A stretch of 26,148 nt of DNA from QHXQ01 sp036389375 (lineage in GTDB: Bacteria > Acidobacteriota > Blastocatellia > Pyrinomonadales > Pyrinomonadaceae), in the NCBI GenBank assembly GCA_036389375.1, contig DASVQA010000141.1:1-26148 (forward strand), in the 5' to 3' direction. Position 1 is the first letter of the stretch. Every line of letters begins with the position of its first letter. The notes below the pieces were generated by a model, which ran no database searches, was not told where the DNA came from, and worked only from the letters and a program-made list of their open reading frames with translations. The translations under genes and the position numbers were made by a program. Positions 22,657 to 26,148 of this stretch are shown here, piece by piece.

Positions 22657-25600
22657 GTGGCTGCGACTCCTGCCGATGATGCGCTGGCGCTGAGAGAACG
22701 GGACGAGCCGGCGCGCGATCCGATTGTCAGCCGCTCGACGAGCGGCATCATGCTCATCTGCGCCCTGCTGTTGATGGCGGTCGTGGGCTGGTCGCTCTGG
22801 GACGAGGTCTATTTGCAGCGCCCCTGGAAATCGCTGCAAAGCGAGTTCGTCGCGCGCGAGACGCGCTACCTGAACAATCTGAAGAAGCGGGGTAACCCGA
22901 CCGAAAGGGAAGTCCGCCAGAGTCCCGAATACGCGCAGCTAGAGGCGGACGAACAGGCGGCGCTGGCGGCCGCCGCGCCCCGCCGCGACGAGATCACGCG
23001 GCAGGTCAGGCACATTGACAGCCAGTTGGCCGCCATCACCGAGCCGTTTCAGGACAAACGCGGCCACCTCACCGTCGCCAACTATCGCGCCGAGACCGCG
23101 ACCGGCTCGACCAAAGCCAAGTACGCACACGAAGCGCAGCAGATCAGGCAGGAAGAGGTCGAGGTCAACTATCCGGCTGACGACGGTTCCGGCAAGGCGC
23201 AGAAGCAGCGCTTCAACTTCACGCAACTCGACGCGAAGTACACGGAGTTGAAAGCCAAAAAGGCAGCGCTGCTCGCTGAGCAGGCGGAAGTCTTAAAGGA
23301 ATATAACGAGAAGAAGAAGGCGAAGGAAGAGTACGTCAAGGATAACGTCGTCGGGCTGACGGGCGATCAGATCAATAGCCTGATTACCCGAAACAAGCAG
23401 TTCGACTTCGGCCTCCGCCAGATCAGCGTCAACGAATACAACATCGTGGATCGCTGCGAAACCTGTCACCTCGGCGTGCGCGAGCCGATGGTCTTAAAGG
23501 CCAGCGACATGCGCAAAGGCCGGAAGACAGACGAAGACGCCCGCGCTTTCGTCGGGCATCCGACGCGGATCAAAGAACTGATCCAGATGCACGACCCGGA
23601 GAAGTTCGGTTGCTCCTCGTGTCACGGCGGCAACGGGCGCGCGACCACGTCGGTCGAGAAGGCGCACGGCAAAAATGAGTTCTGGCTGCACCCGCTCCAC
23701 GACAAAGAGAACGTCGAAGCCGGTTGCCAGCAGTGCCACTCGAACGACCGCGTGCTGCAATACGCCGACAACCTGACGCTCGGCAAAGACCTGTTCCAAG
23801 AGCGCGGTTGCGTGGGTTGCCATCGCTTCGAGGGTTACGACCGCGAGGCGGACGCGCTGACGGGCGCGCGCCAGCAGATCAAGCAACTCGAAGAACAGCG
23901 CACGGCCAACGAGCGCGAGGCGCGGCAAGCCGAACTCGACGCCGCCAGCGCGCGCGACGACGCCGAAGCGCAGGAGTTCAACCGGCGGGCCGTCTCGCTG
24001 CGCGTGACGAGCAGCCAACTCGAAGCCCGCATCGAACAACTGGACACGCAGGCGCGCTACCTGATGCAGGATCAGAAGAAGGTCGGGCCGAACTTGAAGG
24101 ATGTCCGGTTGAAGCTGCGCAAGGAATGGATTCCTGAGTGGCTGAAAGACCCGCAGGCGTTCCGCCCCGGCACGAAGATGCCGACCTTCTGGTATCTCAA
24201 TCCTAATCCGGAGATCGCGCTGCTCAATCATCAGAACGCCGACGACGAGCGCAAAGCTATTGCCGCCTATCTCTGGCAGTCGGCTTTCGACGGGCAAGTG
24301 CCCAAACAGGAGGGCGGCGACGCCGGACACGGTAAAGAGTTGTTTGAGACCAAGGGCTGCATGGCCTGTCACTCAATCGGCGAGGGCGACGCGCAGATCG
24401 GCGGCACTTTCGCCGCCAACCTCACGCGCGTCGGCGAAAAGGCGAGCTACGATTACATCGTGCGCTGGATTTACAACCCGCGCGAACGCTGGGCCCCCTA
24501 TTGCCCGAAGGAGAAGCGCGACCTGACGCGCGCGGATTACGATAAAAACAACAAGCCCTTTATCTACGACACGGGGCTGCACTCGAAGTGCCCGAACGAC
24601 GGCGCGGAACTGCAAGTGCAGAACATGACGGTCATGCCGAATTTCCGGCTCGACATCAAAGACGCGCGCGACATCGCCACCTATCTCTTCTCGCTCGGCA
24701 ACCCGCAGCCCAGCTATGCCGAGGCGTCCTACATGGACGACCCGAAGCTCAAGGATAAAGGCTTCGCGCTGATCAAGCAGTACGGCTGCGCCGGCTGCCA
24801 CGAGATGAAGGGCTTCGAGGAAGAACAGCGCATCGGCAAAGAGTTGACGAACGAGGGCGCGACGCCGCTCGAACGGCTCGACTTTGCGCTGATGACGAAA
24901 GACGCCGAAGAAGGGCACGACCCTTACACGCACAAGAAACAGGACAGGGACGGCAAGAAGGTTAATGAGTGGTACAACCACAAGGGCTTCTTCGAGCACA
25001 AGCTGACCGACCCGTCCGTCTATGACCGCGAGAAAGAGAAAGACCCGCGCGACCACCTGCGCATGCCCAAGCCTTACCTGAAGCCTGAGTGGAAAACCGC
25101 TCTGACGACGTTCCTCTTAGGCAGCGTCGGCACGGAAGGCGCGAACGTGCCGCCCGCCCTCTTCTACAACGCGACCGACCGCCAGCGCGACATACAGGAA
25201 GGCTGGTGGGTCGTCAAAAAGTACAACTGCATGGGCTGTCATGCGGTCGAAGTCGGGCAGCAGTCGAAGCTGTCGGAACTGCCGCAGTTCCAGACGCCGG
25301 AAGGCAAGGATCAACTCCCGCCCGCGCTCTTTACCGAAGGCGCACGCGTCGATCCCGAATGGCTGTTGCGCTTCCTGACCGATCCATCTCTGAGCGGTGG
25401 CGGCAACGAGCTAACTGCGCCCGCGCACGCGAACAACGGCAGCAGCAACGCGGGCGCAGGCGGTCTCGCAGGTGCGGGCGCGAACCCGCAGGCGAATCTG
25501 CCAACGGCGGCGACGGCGAACGCCGGCACTAATCCGCAGCGCAACGCGCCGACGAGTTCCGGCGTCGAGGGCTTGCCGCCGCAGCCAGGCGCGAACCGCA

Positions 25601-26148
25601 ACGGCGTGCGGCTTTATCTGAAGCCGCGCATGCCCACGTTCAACTTCTCGCCCAACGAACGGCGCACACTCGTCCGCTTCTTCCTTGCGATTGCATCCGA
25701 GCAAGAGCCGTTCATCAAGCAGGAGGCGGAGCCGCTCACGGATCAGGAGCGCAATCTGGCGCGCGCCATCTTCACGTCGCAGCAAGCGCCCTGTCTGAAG
25801 TGCCACTTGACCGGCAACGCAGAGCACGACAAGAACGCCACCGCGCCCAACTTCCTGCAAGCCAGCACGCGGCTCAAACCCGGCTGGACGTTCCGTTGGT
25901 TGCTCGACCCGCAGCGCGTCATCCCCGGCACGGCCATGCCTTCGGGGCTATTCAAGAAGGAGGGCGACCGCTACGTCTTCAGCTTCGACGTGCCCAACAG
26001 CGGTCTCAACGACTATCAACAGGATCACGCGAAACTGCTGACGCGCTACATCCTGCAACTGACGCCGGCCGAACAAGCGCGCCTCGCTTCAGGTTCGCCC
26101 GGCGCAACTGCCGGCCGCACCACTACGGGCACGAGCCAGAACAACACG
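22657..26148 (+). CDS. Large membrane-anchored multihaem cytochrome c, 3' end outside window
   Basis: The frame is open for 1164 codons from GTG 22657 (GGAGGG nine bases upstream) to the right edge. Eight CXXCH haem sites are visible: CETCH (267), CSSCH (319), CQQCH (357), CVGCH (385), CMACH (568), CAGCH (711), CMGCH (858) and CLKCH (1046). A single membrane helix at ~30-48 anchors the N-terminus. It is followed by a long, charged, probably coiled-coil region (~52-235). A second Glu/Arg/Gln-rich coiled coil of ~65 residues lies between CVGCH and the Met-ligand-like GTKMPTF, inside one cytochrome c unit. A Gly/Ala/Asn-rich linker occupies ~914-985. Further Met-ligand-like motifs are RMPTF and GTAMPS. 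As last visible gene of the Rieske/b6 operon, it probably takes electrons from the Rieske protein, replacing cytochrome f or c1. Confidence 0.92.
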   Translation, partial: MAATPADDALALRERDEPARDPIVSRSTSGIMLICALLLMAVVGWSLWDEVYLQRPWKSLQSEFVARETRYLNNLKKRGNPTEREVRQSPEYAQLEADEQAALAAAAPRRDEITRQVRHIDSQLAAITEPFQDKRGHLTVANYRAETATGSTKAKYAHEAQQIRQEEVEVNYPADDGSGKAQKQRFNFTQLDAKYTELKAKKAALLAEQAEVLKEYNEKKKAKEEYVKDNVVGLTGDQINSLITRNKQFDFGLRQISVNEYNIVDRCETCHLGVREPMVLKASDMRKGRKTDEDARAFVGHPTRIKELIQMHDPEKFGCSSCHGGNGRATTSVEKAHGKNEFWLHPLHDKENVEAGCQQCHSNDRVLQYADNLTLGKDLFQERGCVGCHRFEGYDREADALTGARQQIKQLEEQRTANEREARQAELDAASARDDAEAQEFNRRAVSLRVTSSQLEARIEQLDTQARYLMQDQKKVGPNLKDVRLKLRKEWIPEWLKDPQAFRPGTKMPTFWYLNPNPEIALLNHQNADDERKAIAAYLWQSAFDGQVPKQEGGDAGHGKELFETKGCMACHSIGEGDAQIGGTFAANLTRVGEKASYDYIVRWIYNPRERWAPYCPKEKRDLTRADYDKNNKPFIYDTGLHSKCPNDGAELQVQNMTVMPNFRLDIKDARDIATYLFSLGNPQPSYAEASYMDDPKLKDKGFALIKQYGCAGCHEMKGFEEEQRIGKELTNEGATPLERLDFALMTKDAEEGHDPYTHKKQDRDGKKVNEWYNHKGFFEHKLTDPSVYDREKEKDPRDHLRMPKPYLKPEWKTALTTFLLGSVGTEGANVPPALFYNATDRQRDIQEGWWVVKKYNCMGCHAVEVGQQSKLSELPQFQTPEGKDQLPPALFTEGARVDPEWLLRFLTDPSLSGGGNELTAPAHANNGSSNAGAGGLAGAGANPQANLPTAATANAGTNPQRNAPTSSGVEGLPPQPGANRNGVRLYLKPRMPTFNFSPNERRTLVRFFLAIASEQEPFIKQEAEPLTDQERNLARAIFTSQQAPCLKCHLTGNAEHDKNATAPNFLQASTRLKPGWTFRWLLDPQRVIPGTAMPSGLFKKEGDRYVFSFDVPNSGLNDYQQDHAKLLTRYILQLTPAEQARLASGSPGATAGRTTTGTSQNNT

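Noticed and set aside
23494..25056. Two long minus-strand frames (292 and 227 residues)
   Set aside because: Antisense to the multihaem cytochrome, whose frame is marked by CXXCH motifs throughout. The antisense products show no recognisable domain.

Overview
The window is GC-rich, gene-dense bacterial chromosome from a Gram-negative organism: it has a TolC-type outer-membrane protein and secreted proteins with signal peptides. The family content points to Acidobacteriota, most plausibly class Blastocatellia. Supporting features are a MopE-type metal-binding secreted protein, a b6-type Rieske/cytochrome b cluster with a giant multihaem cytochrome c, and chlorophyll-type chelatase genes. This placement is inferred from family resemblance only. 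The chelatase genes raise the possibility of a phototroph related to Chloracidobacterium, but nothing else in the window proves phototrophy.

Layout. (1) 1-1436, minus: 5' part of a TolC-family efflux protein, cut by the window edge. (2) 1887-5576, plus: glycolytic run gap-pgk-tpiA, then secG and tRNA-Leu(GAG), closed by a strong hairpin. The gap-pgk and pgk-tpiA spacers carry degenerate 7-bp-phased repeat arrays. (3) 5688-7472, minus: two exported proteins of unknown function, one with Ca/metal-binding loops. (4) 7802-9818, plus: a secreted protein with a long Arg/Pro/Thr linker and a glucose-1-dehydrogenase-like SDR. (5) 9875-16097, plus: a metal-chelatase locus with a ChlI-ChlD fusion, then the C-terminal half of BchH, then the N-terminal half of BchH as a separate downstream gene. 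(6) 19286-16107, minus: an operon of a glutaredoxin-like protein, a CGTase-type GH13 enzyme (domains A to E) and a secreted CBM48 protein. (7) 19565-26148, plus: Rieske protein, cytochrome b6-like protein, subunit-IV-like protein and an octahaem (at least) cytochrome c running off the right edge.

How the genes work together. The glycolytic genes cover three consecutive lower-glycolysis/triose steps. The chelatase genes supply all three activities (I, D, H) needed to insert a divalent metal into a tetrapyrrole, in an unusual arrangement. The CGTase and CBM48 proteins would act outside the cytoplasm on starch or glycogen. The last cluster would form a quinol-oxidising b/Rieske complex that passes electrons to a membrane-anchored multihaem cytochrome.

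The strongest candidates for something undescribed are the split and order-reversed BchH next to a fused ChlI-ChlD, the phased palindromic repeat arrays, and the multihaem cytochrome with a coiled coil apparently inserted inside one cytochrome c domain. Many long open frames antisense to real genes are by-products of the high GC content and were left out.
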